Below the pieces are notes generated by a model. The model was not told where the DNA came from. It did no database searches and saw only the letters and a program-made list of their open reading frames with translations. A stretch of DNA of 64,000 nucleotides from Phascolarctobacterium sp. (GTDB lineage: Bacteria > Bacillota > Negativicutes > Acidaminococcales > Acidaminococcaceae): NCBI GenBank assembly GCA_030540395.1, contig JAUNWI010000002.1, positions 1 through 64,000 on the forward strand, given 5' to 3'. Positions 41,991-50,207 of the stretch are shown here, in pieces; position 1 is the first letter of the stretch, and each line of letters begins with the position of its first letter. The position numbers were made by a program, and so were the translations under genes.

Positions 41991-42872
41991 ATGGATTTTC
42001 AAACAATTATTTTGAAACTGCAAAAATTCTGGGCTGATCAGAAATGCATCATGGCACAGCCCTACGACATTGAAAAGGGCGCCGGCACCATGAACCCGTC
42101 CACCTTTTTGCGGGTTTTGGGCCCTGAGCCCTGGCGTGTGGCTTATGTAGAGCCCTCTCGTCGCCCCGCCGACGGCCGTTATGGCGACAACCCCAACAGA
42201 CTGTTCCAGCATCATCAATTCCAGGTTATCGTAAAACCCTCTCCGGAAAACATCCAAGAGCTCTACTTGCAAAGCTTGGCCGAGCTGGGCATTCATCAAG
42301 AGGAGCATGATATCCGCTTTGTTGAGGATAACTGGGAATCTCCTACTCTGGGCGCATGGGGCCTGGGCTGGGAGGTTTGGCTGGATGGCATGGAAATCAC
42401 CCAGTTCACCTATTTCCAACAGGTTGGCAGCATTGACGTGAAGCCTGTAACCGTAGAAATCACCTACGGTCTGGAGCGTCTGGCTATGTATATCCAAGGC
42501 GTGGAAAACGTGTACGATGTAAAATGGGTGGATGACATCACCTATGGTGACTATTTCCACACCAACGAAGTGGAGCAATCCTACTACAACTTCCAAATTG
42601 CAGACACCGCGCTGCTCTTTGATTTGTTCGAAAAATACGAAGCTGAAGCGAAGCGTGTAATCGAGCTGGGCTACATCCGTCCTGCTTATGACTACGTTTT
42701 GAAATGCTCTCATACCTTTAACCTGCTGGATTCCCGCGGCGCCATCAGCGTCAGCGAGCGTACTGCTTATATTGGCCGCGTGCGCGCCATGGCTCGCCTG
42801 TGTGCAGCTGCTTATGTGGAACAGCGTGAAAAAATGGGCTTCCCGCTGCTGAAGAAAGGGGAGAATAAATAA
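41991..42872 (+). CDS. glyQ: Glycyl-tRNA synthetase alpha subunit
   Basis: Protein of 293 residues of the bacterial alpha2-beta2 enzyme, which charges tRNA-Gly. [37 protein letters not shown] and the [20 protein letters not shown] segment are diagnostic. ATG 41991 follows AGGAGG; the longer frame back to 41835 lies in the T-box. Stop overlaps the glyS start (TAATG). Confidence 0.98.
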   Translation: MDFQTIILKLQKFWADQKCIMAQPYDIEKGAGTMNPSTFLRVLGPEPWRVAYVEPSRRPADGRYGDNPNRLFQHHQFQVIVKPSPENIQELYLQSLAELGIHQEEHDIRFVEDNWESPTLGAWGLGWEVWLDGMEITQFTYFQQVGSIDVKPVTVEITYGLERLAMYIQGVENVYDVKWVDDITYGDYFHTNEVEQSYYNFQIADTALLFDLFEKYEAEAKRVIELGYIRPAYDYVLKCSHTFNLLDSRGAISVSERTAYIGRVRAMARLCAAAYVEQREKMGFPLLKKGENK

Positions 42873-45043
42873 TGGAAAAATTACTCTTTGAAATTGGTAC
42901 TGAAGAAATCCCGGCGAAGTTTATGCCCGGTATTTTGGCACAATTGCAAGAATTGGCCGAAAAGAAAATGACAGAGCTGCGCATCCCCTTCGAGGCTGTA
43001 AAGGTGTACGGCACTCCTCGCCGCATGACCTTTATCGCTAGCGGTGTGGCTGAGGCTCAGGCTGATAGCACCGTGGAGGCCAAGGGTCCCTCTGCGAAAA
43101 TCGCTTTCGTTAATGGCGAACCCTCCAAGGCTGCTTTGGGCTTTGCTCGCGGCCAAGGCGTGGATGTAAAGGATTTAGTTGTACGCGACAATTACGTTTA
43201 TGCTGTTAAGCATCTGGCTGGCGCTGCCGTGAAGGACTTGCTGCCCGGCCTGCTTCATGATATTTTGACCAGCCTGAACTTTCCCAAAAACATGCGCTGG
43301 GCTGACCATGAGTTCCGCTTTGTGCGCCCCATTCGCTGGCTGGTAGCTCTCTTTGGCAGCGAGGTTGTTCCCGCGGAAATCACCGGCGTGCAATCTAGCA
43401 AATTCAGCCGCGGTCACCGCTTCCTGCGTCCCTCTGCTGTGGAGGCCGGCAAGGAGCATGAGTCCGTGCTGGACGCTGCTAAGGCCTTCTTTGACACCGC
43501 TGCCAGCAAGGTTAAAAACAGCGTTGCTTCCGCAGTAATCGGTGCTACCGGCGTGGTAGAAATTCCCGATGCTGATGCTTATGAAAAAGTTTTATATGAT
43601 AATTTCGTTATGGTGGACCAAGATGCTCGCCGCGAGCTGATTCGTGAGCAGGTAACCGAGCTGGGTATTGCCGAGGGCGGCCATGTAGAAATCGATGAGG
43701 ATTTGCTGGAGGAAGTAAACTACCTCGTTGAATGGCCCACTGCTCTGTGCGGCAAGTTCGAAGAAAAATTCCTGGCCCTGCCCAAGGAATGCATCATCAC
43801 CCCCATGCGCGACCATCAACGTTATTTCCCGGTTATGGCCGAGGATGGCTCCCTGCTGAATAAATTCATCACCGTGCGCAACGGTGGCAAGGACCATCTG
43901 GAGGTTGTAGCTCATGGTAACGAGCGCGTACTGCGTGCCCGCCTCAGCGACGCCGAGTTCTTCTTTAACGAGGACCGCAAGCAGAGTCTGGCTGACCGTC
44001 TGGAAAAACTGAAGACTGTATCCTTCCAAGAGGGTCTGGGCAATATGAACGACAAGAGCAATCGTCTGGTTCAGGCTTCCAATATGCTTTCCATGGCTAT
44101 CAATGCCAAGGTTGATAAAGAAAAGCTGAACCGAGCAGCACTGCTGTGCAAATGCGACTTAGTGACCGGCATGGTTGTAGAATTTACCGAGCTGCAGGGC
44201 GTTATGGGCCGTGAATATGCTAAGCTGGATGGCGAAGCTCCTGAGGTTGCTCTGGGCATTTTCGAGCATTATCTGCCCCGCTTTGCCGGCGACGAGCTGC
44301 CCAAGACCGATATTGGCCGCATTGTAGGCATTGCTGACAAGCTGGATAATATCTGCGCAACTTTTAGCCGTGGACTGGCTCCCACCGGCTCCCAGGACCC
44401 CTATGCACTGCGTCGTCAGGCTTTGGGCATCATCAACATCCTGCTGGATGCCAACTACCACATCTCCCTGTACAAGGTAATTGCTGGTAGCCTCTATCTG
44501 CTGAATATTGCTCCGGAGCAAACCGGCAAGCTGGTACCGCAAATTGCTGAATTTATGAAGCAACGTTTGCGCAACATGCTGATTGACCAAGGCATTCGCT
44601 ACGACGTTGTTGATGCAGTACTAGCCGAGGAGCGCAATGATGACTTTGCAGATTTGTATGCTCGCGCAGTAGCTCTGAATAATTTCGTAGCTAGCGAAGC
44701 TGCTCCTGCTCTCATCCAAGCTGCAACCCGTGTGGCTAATCTGTGCAAGAAGATTGAAGAGGAGACTGCTATTAACCCGCAATTGTTCGAGGTTGAGGCC
44801 GAGTCTGCCCTGCACAAGGCTGCTATGGAGGCCAATAAAGAGGTTTTGGCTGCCTCCGTACAATACGATTATGCCACTGTGCTCACCGAGGCTACCAAGC
44901 TGGTTGACCCCATCAACAAGTTCTTCGACGATGTTATGGTTATGGCCGAGGATGTAAAGATTAAGAATAATCGTCTGGCACTGTTGAGTGCTGTTAAAGA
45001 TGTTACTCACGCAGTAGGCGATCTTAATGCTATTGTGCAATAA
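42872..45043 (+). CDS. glyS: Glycyl-tRNA synthetase beta subunit
   Basis: Protein of 723 residues, slightly longer than most GlyS (about 690). KLLFEIGTEEIPAKFMPG starts it; the middle has the HD-like block and KCDLVTGMVVEFTELQGVMG with GREYA; the C-terminal anticodon-binding region ends it. It acts with GlyQ and its start overlaps that gene. Confidence 0.98.
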   Translation: MEKLLFEIGTEEIPAKFMPGILAQLQELAEKKMTELRIPFEAVKVYGTPRRMTFIASGVAEAQADSTVEAKGPSAKIAFVNGEPSKAALGFARGQGVDVKDLVVRDNYVYAVKHLAGAAVKDLLPGLLHDILTSLNFPKNMRWADHEFRFVRPIRWLVALFGSEVVPAEITGVQSSKFSRGHRFLRPSAVEAGKEHESVLDAAKAFFDTAASKVKNSVASAVIGATGVVEIPDADAYEKVLYDNFVMVDQDARRELIREQVTELGIAEGGHVEIDEDLLEEVNYLVEWPTALCGKFEEKFLALPKECIITPMRDHQRYFPVMAEDGSLLNKFITVRNGGKDHLEVVAHGNERVLRARLSDAEFFFNEDRKQSLADRLEKLKTVSFQEGLGNMNDKSNRLVQASNMLSMAINAKVDKEKLNRAALLCKCDLVTGMVVEFTELQGVMGREYAKLDGEAPEVALGIFEHYLPRFAGDELPKTDIGRIVGIADKLDNICATFSRGLAPTGSQDPYALRRQALGIINILLDANYHISLYKVIAGSLYLLNIAPEQTGKLVPQIAEFMKQRLRNMLIDQGIRYDVVDAVLAEERNDDFADLYARAVALNNFVASEAAPALIQAATRVANLCKKIEEETAINPQLFEVEAESALHKAAMEANKEVLAASVQYDYATVLTEATKLVDPINKFFDDVMVMAEDVKIKNNRLALLSAVKDVTHAVGDLNAIVQ

Positions 45044-45060
45044 GTATAGTCAAAAATAGC

Positions 45061-45160
45061 AAAACGTTATAAGCACCATTATGCTTCGCCAAATCTCCTA
45101 GGAGTATTATGCATACGCCGTCGTCGATTTGGCGAACCCTTCAGGCACTTCTAACGTTTT
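45061..45160. repeat. Nested inverted-repeat element after glyS
   Basis: Outer arms AAAACGTTA (45061-45069) and TAACGTTTT (45152-45160); inner arms TTCGCCAAATC (45085-45095) and GATTTGGCGAA (45126-45136); and CTCCTAGGAG (45095-45104) is itself palindromic. The 100-bp unit ends about 30 bp before the next gene. It looks like a miniature repeat or a folded leader RNA. Confidence 0.75.
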
Positions 45161-45191
45161 CACAGAACAAGTATAAAGGAGACTGATCCCC

Positions 45192-45410
45192 ATGGAAAAA
45201 TTTAATGAAGAGGCCAAAAAATTAGCCGAAATGCAAAATGAGTACACCCTACTCACCAGCAAGAAGCCCAGCGAAATGTGCCACGAGGATTTCATTCGCG
45301 CTGAAGAGCTGAATTTGGAAATCAAGGATGCTACTAAGGTGATGGCAGCTTTGGCTATTGAGTTGGCCGGCTACAAAAAGGACGAAAAGGGCCTTTGGGT
45401 AGAGAAATAA
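45192..45410 (+). CDS. Small conserved-looking helical protein of unknown function
   Basis: A 72-residue protein with high Glu/Lys, predicted as two helices (EEAKKLAEMQNEYTLLTSKK, then AEELNLEIKDATKVMAALAI). No membrane segment and no family recognised. AAGGAG lies about 9 bp before the ATG. It has its own terminator-like hairpin after it, so it is probably expressed alone. Confidence 0.5.
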   Translation: MEKFNEEAKKLAEMQNEYTLLTSKKPSEMCHEDFIRAEELNLEIKDATKVMAALAIELAGYKKDEKGLWVEK

Positions 45411-45439
45411 TCTGCTTCTAGTTGTAAATTTTTGATATT

Positions 45440-45476
45440 TAGGAACGGTATGGCGAAAGCTGTGCCGTTTCTTTTT
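45440..45476 (+). terminator. Terminator after the small helical protein gene
   Basis: AACGGTATGGC pairs with GCTGTGCCGTT around GAAA with mismatches, followed by CTTTTTTT. Confidence 0.75.
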
Positions 45477-45481
45477 TTCGA

Positions 45482-45558
45482 ATTGTAATAAAATAGCTAT
45501 GGTCAGTTCGCGGTGAGTTGATGGCAGCTCGCTGCCTCATAGCTATTTTTATTACAAT
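45482..45558. repeat. Long inverted repeat before the RlmD-type gene
   Basis: ATTGTAATAAAATAGCTATG (45482-45501) pairs with the 21 bases at 45538-45558, with one bulged base, around a 36-nt middle that holds GCAGC/GCTGC. TATAAT at 45563-45568, just outside, is the likely -10 of the next gene. Confidence 0.8.
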
Positions 45559-45607
45559 ATGGTATAATTAACCCAAATTATATCGCAATAAAGGAGCGTT
45601 GAGATAG

Positions 45608-46978
45608 ATGAAGATAGATATTCCTGTGAAAAAGGGAGATACTATAGAGTTATTGGTTACTGGTTTAGGCTCCAGTGGCGAGGGCGTGGGCAAGTATGAG
45701 GACTTTACGGTCTTTGTGAAGGGTGCGCTGCCTGAGGAAAGGGTGCAGGTGACTGTTACGCTGGTGAAGAAGAGCTATGCTGTGGGCCATCTGGAAGCGA
45801 TTATCACTGCCTCCCCGGAGCGTGTGGCGCCCCAGTGCCCCGTGTACGAGGCCTGTGGCGGCTGTCAGCTACAGCATTTGAGCTATGCTGGGCAGCTGGT
45901 TGCCAAGCGCCAGCAGGTGCAGGACGCTTTGAGTCGCATTGGGCATCTCGAGGTGGAGGCCCTGCCTGTGCTGGGTGCCAACGACCCCTGGCATTATCGC
46001 AACAAGATGCAGTTCCCGGCAGCGCAGAACAGCGAAGGACAGCTGCAGATTGGCTGCTACGCCACCGCCACCCACAACGTCATCAACACCGATGGCTGCC
46101 TGATTTCCAAGGAAGCCAACAACGCTATCCTCACCACGGTGCGCAAGTGGATGGAGCATTATAACATCAGCGCCTATGATGAAAAAACCGGCAAGGGCAT
46201 GGTGCGCCATGTGATGGGTCGCGTGGGCGTGCACAGCGGTGAGGTGATGGCCGTGATTATTACCTCCGGCTACGATTTGCCCCATCGGGCGACGCTGGTG
46301 AAATGGCTGCAGCAATATGTGCCGGGGCTGACCAGCGTGGTGCAGAACATCAATAAGAAGCAGACCAATGTGGTCATGGGCAGCAAGACGAGAGTGCTGT
46401 GGGGTGCGGAAAGCATTAAGGATAGCCTTGGCAGTCTCAGCTTTAACATTGCAGCCCAAGCCTTTTTCCAGGTCAACAGTGAGCAGGCCGAAAAGCTCTA
46501 CAACAAGGCCTTGGAGTTTGCCGCTCTGTCCGGAGACGAAACCGTGGTGGATGTGTACTGCGGTACGGGCACTATTTCCCTGTATTTGGCCCGCCATGCC
46601 AAGAAGGTTTATGGCATCGAGATTGTGGCGCCCGCCATTGAGAACGCGAAGCGCAACGCTGAAGAAAATAAATGCGCCAATGCGGAGTTCATTTTGGGCG
46701 ATGCGGCTGTGGAGCTGCCGAAGCTCTTGGACAGTGGTGTAACTCCCGATGTGGTCTTGGTGGACCCGCCCCGTGCTGGCTGCGAGGAGCGTGTTTTGGA
46801 GGCAATTGCCAAGGTTACGCCCAGACGCATTGTGTATGTGTCCTGCAGTCCTGCTTCCTTGGCTCGCGATTTGCACTACCTGGAGGAGCACGGCTACAAG
46901 ACCATGATGGTGCAGCCGGTGGATATGTTCCCCATGACCAGTCACGTCGAGAACGTGGTACTGTTAGAGCGGGTGTAA
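45608..46978 (+). CDS. RlmD/RumA-type 23S rRNA uracil-5 methyltransferase
   Basis: Protein of 456 residues: N-terminal TRAM domain (about 1-65), iron-sulfur cysteines C77, C83, C86 and C164 (CPVYEACGGC and DGC), and a class I methyltransferase fold with VDVYCGTGTISL and the VDPPRAG and VSCSPASLARDL catalytic blocks. Firmicute members methylate U747 or U1939 of 23S rRNA, or both; which one this makes is not known. Preceded by GGAGCG. Confidence 0.92.
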   Translation: MKIDIPVKKGDTIELLVTGLGSSGEGVGKYEDFTVFVKGALPEERVQVTVTLVKKSYAVGHLEAIITASPERVAPQCPVYEACGGCQLQHLSYAGQLVAKRQQVQDALSRIGHLEVEALPVLGANDPWHYRNKMQFPAAQNSEGQLQIGCYATATHNVINTDGCLISKEANNAILTTVRKWMEHYNISAYDEKTGKGMVRHVMGRVGVHSGEVMAVIITSGYDLPHRATLVKWLQQYVPGLTSVVQNINKKQTNVVMGSKTRVLWGAESIKDSLGSLSFNIAAQAFFQVNSEQAEKLYNKALEFAALSGDETVVDVYCGTGTISLYLARHAKKVYGIEIVAPAIENAKRNAEENKCANAEFILGDAAVELPKLLDSGVTPDVVLVDPPRAGCEERVLEAIAKVTPRRIVYVSCSPASLARDLHYLEEHGYKTMMVQPVDMFPMTSHVENVVLLERV

Positions 46979-47011
46979 ATCAAATACAAACACCTGTTTT
47001 AAATAGCATTC

Positions 47012-47035
47012 CGTTACGGGAATGTAAATCGAACT
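47012..47035 (+). repeat. Copy 2 of the 24-bp intergenic hairpin repeat
   Basis: Matches 22034-22057 at 21 of 24 bases. CATTCC pairs with GGAATG around GTTACG (47007-47024). The stem bases differ between the copies but still pair, which hints at selection on structure. Confidence 0.7.
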
Positions 47036-47080
47036 GTGGCGAGCGGTCTAGCTTTGCCGGCCCCTGCAAATATTTTTAAT

Positions 47081-47215
47081 AATTTTTAAGGAGAATGCTT
47101 TTTGAAAAATTCTAAAGTACTGGATATTGTAGCGTAACCGGGAGGTTATGCTGCGTGTCGAGCAAGCCTCTCGGCTTCTTGTGGTCAAGTAAGGAATAAA
47201 TATGTAAGCAAGAAT
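47081..47215 (+). promoter_or_regulatory. Leader before the acetyltransferase gene with a possible leader peptide
   Basis: AAGGAG at 47089-47094 is followed by TTG 47101, reading 11 codons (MKNSKVLDIVA) and a stop. Next CCGGGAGG pairs with CCTCTCGG over 8 bp (one G-U), about 47139-47178. A short coding stretch plus a hairpin suggests attenuation or a translated leader, but the sequence alone is weak evidence. Confidence 0.3.
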
Positions 47216-47230
47216 ATCGGAGGTACAACA

Positions 47231-47881
47231 ATGTCTAATTTCGTATTTACAGCAAAAAATCCCCAAACCAAGCAAGAAATCACTATTCGCCACGAGCGCG
47301 TAGAAGAACGCACTGCTGTGGAAAATCTCGTGCGCGAATCCTTTTGGAATGTTTATCGCCCCGGCTGCTTGGAGCATTACGTGCTGCACCAGCTGCGTCA
47401 GGACGCAGCCTTTGTGCCGGAGCTGGATTTAGTCATGGAGCTTGAGGGTAAGCTAATCGGCCAAGTTATGTACATGCGTAGCACTGTCACTTTGGAGAAT
47501 GGCACTAAGCTTCCGGTCATGACCTTTGGCCCCATTGGTATAGCACCGGAGTACAAGCGACAGGGCTATGGACTCATTCTGTTGGAATATTCCATGGGGC
47601 TGGCACGCCAAATGGGTGCTGGTGCCCTGTGCACGGAAGGCAATATTGACTTTTACGGCAAGGCTGGCTTTATTACGGGTAAGAGTGTGGGCATTCGCTA
47701 TGCGGACGACCCCGATGCCGATTATTTTATCGTCAAGGAGCTGCAAGCAGGCTTTTTAGATAAGGTCAAGGGTGTTTACCGGGACCCAGCAGGATATTTT
47801 GTGGACGAAGCAGCGGCGGAAGCCTTTGATGCACAGTTCCCGCCCAAGCAAAAGCAAAAATTGCCCGGGCAATTATTTTAA
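47231..47881 (+). CDS. GNAT family N-acetyltransferase
   Basis: Protein of 216 residues. The acetyl-CoA loop region reads FGPIGIAPEYKRQGYGLILL (about 95-115), the GNAT motif A pattern Q/RxxGxG/A. A short C-terminal extension with DEAAAEAFDAQFPPKQK follows. Substrate unknown. The gene ends inside the end of the convergent alkylation-repair gene by 9 bp. Confidence 0.85.
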   Translation: MSNFVFTAKNPQTKQEITIRHERVEERTAVENLVRESFWNVYRPGCLEHYVLHQLRQDAAFVPELDLVMELEGKLIGQVMYMRSTVTLENGTKLPVMTFGPIGIAPEYKRQGYGLILLEYSMGLARQMGAGALCTEGNIDFYGKAGFITGKSVGIRYADDPDADYFIVKELQAGFLDKVKGVYRDPAGYFVDEAAAEAFDAQFPPKQKQKLPGQLF

Positions 47882-48547
47882 AGTACGCAAATAATATTTT
47901 TGTTCAGACGTAATGCGATAGCTTTCGCAGGCCTTTTGAATCGCCTTTTTGTGACTCCATTCTGGCAACAGACGTTGTTCCAGATAGGGTATGGTAGCCT
48001 CGTACTGTTTGGCTAAGGCAGTAGCAAAGAACCATGCTACCATCATTTTTACGTAATATTCATCATTTCTGTCAGACGCTACCCAAGCTAAGAATTCTGG
48101 CTTAAACCACGCGTCCAAATAAAAGCTCATGAGCATTTCCATGCCAAAGCGCACGGTATAAATGTGCTCGCTACCCATCCAGCCCTTAATGGCTGCTAAG
48201 GTAGCCTCCGGTTGCTTTTTGAGCACCTTAGGACTAAGCTGGTCGCAGGTAGCCCAATTATCAACGTAGGGCAAAAATTGCTCTAAACACTTACGGCAAA
48301 AATCATAATCTTTGATATCATTGATTAGGAAGGCATGGAGCTGGTTTTCGTCAAAATATTTATGGGGTAGCTCCTGTAAAAAGGCCGCTGCCAGCTCGCT
48401 ACCACGCAGCTCCTTTGCTAAAGCACGCATAGCAGGGGTGCGCACACCGATGATAGTGCTTTTTGCTACAGTAGGCATCAGCTTAGCCTGAAAATCTCGG
48501 TAGCCAGTGTCAGCAAGCCCCTGTAATTTTTCTACAATTGCGTCCAT
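47873..48547 (-). CDS. AlkD-like DNA alkylation repair protein
   Basis: Protein of 224 residues made of HEAT-like helical repeats. IGVRTPAMRALAKEL, the VDNWATCDQL segment and the YVKMMVAWFFA helix are marks of the AlkD family, whose members excise positively charged N3- and N7-alkylpurines without flipping the base. It is convergent with the GNAT gene and slightly overlaps it. GGGAGAAG precedes the ATG. Confidence 0.87.
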   Translation of the reverse strand: MDAIVEKLQGLADTGYRDFQAKLMPTVAKSTIIGVRTPAMRALAKELRGSELAAAFLQELPHKYFDENQLHAFLINDIKDYDFCRKCLEQFLPYVDNWATCDQLSPKVLKKQPEATLAAIKGWMGSEHIYTVRFGMEMLMSFYLDAWFKPEFLAWVASDRNDEYYVKMMVAWFFATALAKQYEATIPYLEQRLLPEWSHKKAIQKACESYRITSEQKYYLRTLK

Positions 48548-48583
48548 AAATATCTTCTCCCTTCAAGCTGCAAGTTCATATTT

Positions 48584-48628
48584 ACAAAAAACAGCAAGAG
48601 CAAGCATCAAGCTAACTCTTGCTGTTTT
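48584..48628. terminator. Terminator between the DUF1624 and AlkD-like genes
   Basis: AAAAAACAGCAAGAG pairs perfectly with CTCTTGCTGTTTTTT around a 15-nt loop. It would end the DUF1624 transcript coming on the minus strand. Confidence 0.85.
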
Positions 48629-49396
48629 TTAGTTTAGAAATAATGTTACCAAACCAAAGCATACGGGTTGGTGTAAAAGATAAATCTCCAGGCTGCGCAG
48701 TCCTAGTCGTGAAAACAGGGGCACGCGCCAATGTAGAATTCCTCCCAAGCGTTCTGTCCTTTGCAAAAAGGCGTAGAGATAGTAACCAAAAAAGTAGGCT
48801 CCTAACCAGGGCAGCAGGGGAAAATAATCGCTGGAGTAGAAATCTGCCGGTGGCAGGCCCAGTGGAGTCAACCAGTTAGTGCTGTACCAGGACTCGGGCA
48901 GTATCAGCATAAACAGCCTCGGCAGCCCCCACAGGCCATTATCCAGCTCTCGGCAGGTCAAAAACAGGAGCGAGCCTGCCAGCATGCCCCAGCTCGGGGA
49001 CAGTTTTTGCGCCCAGGGATGGCATGCACCCATAATCAGCGTGGCGCAGCCCATAAAGTTCAAAATACCAAACCAGATTGTTTCCGAGGGAATGAACAGG
49101 ATGGTGACCAAGGTAATGGCAAATCCCAAAAGGTTGAGCTCCAACCCTCGGCGTAGGCTGGACTTGCTTCCCAGCCGCCAGACGAAGCCCGCCATGGCGA
49201 TAAAAAGAAAGCATGTGCCCTCCTGCCAAATGCGGCAATGAAGCTGTTGGTCCCACTGGGGGTTGCGGCCGTACACATGATTAATGTCGTACAGCAAATG
49301 ATAGAGCACCACGCCGCTAATGCACAAGCCTCGCAGGGCATCCACAAGGTGGTAACGCTCTGTAGTTGTGGCTTGCTGGCGGGGCTTTATCTCCAT
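48629..49396 (-). CDS. DUF1624/HGSNAT-like membrane acyltransferase
   Basis: Membrane protein of 255 residues with about seven hydrophobic segments. RYHLVDALRGLCISGVVLYH and LLYDINHV with conserved histidine, and the C-terminal SRLGLRSLEIYLLHQP, match the DUF1624 family related to heparan-alpha-glucosaminide N-acetyltransferase. Members probably acetylate cell-surface sugars across the membrane; the bacterial substrate is unknown. The ribosome-binding site is weak. Confidence 0.85.
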   Translation of the reverse strand: MEIKPRQQATTTERYHLVDALRGLCISGVVLYHLLYDINHVYGRNPQWDQQLHCRIWQEGTCFLFIAMAGFVWRLGSKSSLRRGLELNLLGFAITLVTILFIPSETIWFGILNFMGCATLIMGACHPWAQKLSPSWGMLAGSLLFLTCRELDNGLWGLPRLFMLILPESWYSTNWLTPLGLPPADFYSSDYFPLLPWLGAYFFGYYLYAFLQRTERLGGILHWRVPLFSRLGLRSLEIYLLHQPVCFGLVTLFLN

Positions 49397-49467
49397 GGGT
49401 CACATCCTTAAATATGCAAGCTCTTGGCTTGGGCAAATAACTTTGCCTGGTCCTAGCTTGATGCTTT

Positions 49468-49911
49468 TTATTTTACTTCTACCAATTCAATGTGGAAGTT
49501 CAATTCCTTGCCAGCCATTTCGTGGTTAGCATCAAAGGTAATATTGGTTTCGTCCTTGGCGGTTACAAGAACAGGTACCGGGCGACCATAATTGTCGCGC
49601 AGATAAACGCGTTGGCCCACATTCAGGCCTTCGGAGCCCGGCAGTTGAGCGATGGGCATGGTAAAAATAGCCTCCGGATTAGCTTCGCCATAGGCTTCAG
49701 CAGGCATGAGGTGAATATCCACTTCTGCGCCCAGCTCCATGTCGGCAACAGCGGCATCAAAGCCCTTGATCATTTGGCCTGCGCCACAAACAAATTCCAA
49801 CGGCTCGCCGCGGTCGTAGGAAGAATCAAATTTTTTACCATCGTTAAAGGTTCCTTTATAGTGCACGCGGCAGGTTTTGCCAACGTTGCGACCAGTCAAT
49901 GCAGTAGTCAT
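49468..49911 (-). CDS. SlyD-like FKBP-type peptidyl-prolyl isomerase
   Basis: Protein of 147 residues. The FKBP half (GKTCRVHYKGTFNDGKKFDS, then EFVCGAGQMIKGFDAAV) surrounds an insert-in-flap chaperone part (about 75-125), and FDANHEMAGKELNF is the typical SlyD-type ending of the core. There is no His-rich metal tail. The start is ATG 49911, not the in-frame GTG at 49920, because AGGAG abuts that GTG. Confidence 0.93.
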   Translation of the reverse strand: MTTALTGRNVGKTCRVHYKGTFNDGKKFDSSYDRGEPLEFVCGAGQMIKGFDAAVADMELGAEVDIHLMPAEAYGEANPEAIFTMPIAQLPGSEGLNVGQRVYLRDNYGRPVPVLVTAKDETNITFDANHEMAGKELNFHIELVEVK

Positions 49912-50077
49912 AGTAGTCACTCCTTGTTTTAATTCGTAAAATAAAATTTGCGTCTTCTATTATAGCAATAAAAGTAATTTTCAACAAGCTAAAGTTGGGG
50001 CCCGGTGCAAAAACAATTTGCTTTATATTTTCCCCTAATATTGTCACCGTTTTGCTACAAAAATGTAAGCAGCATAT

Positions 50078-50106
50078 TTGTCAGAATGTGAATCTTAGTG
50101 TATAAT
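50078..50106 (+). promoter_or_regulatory. Promoter of the RNase J gene
   Basis: TTGTCA (50078-50083), 17-bp spacer, TATAAT (50101-50106), leaving a leader of about 95 nt before the TTG start. Confidence 0.75.
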
Positions 50107-50207
50107 ATAGTGGAGAGTATGTGTGCGGACACAGTGTACCCTGAAATAAAAACATTTGACATTTGTACGGATATAATGCAAAACAAAAAATTGGAGGTGT
50201 ATTTTTT

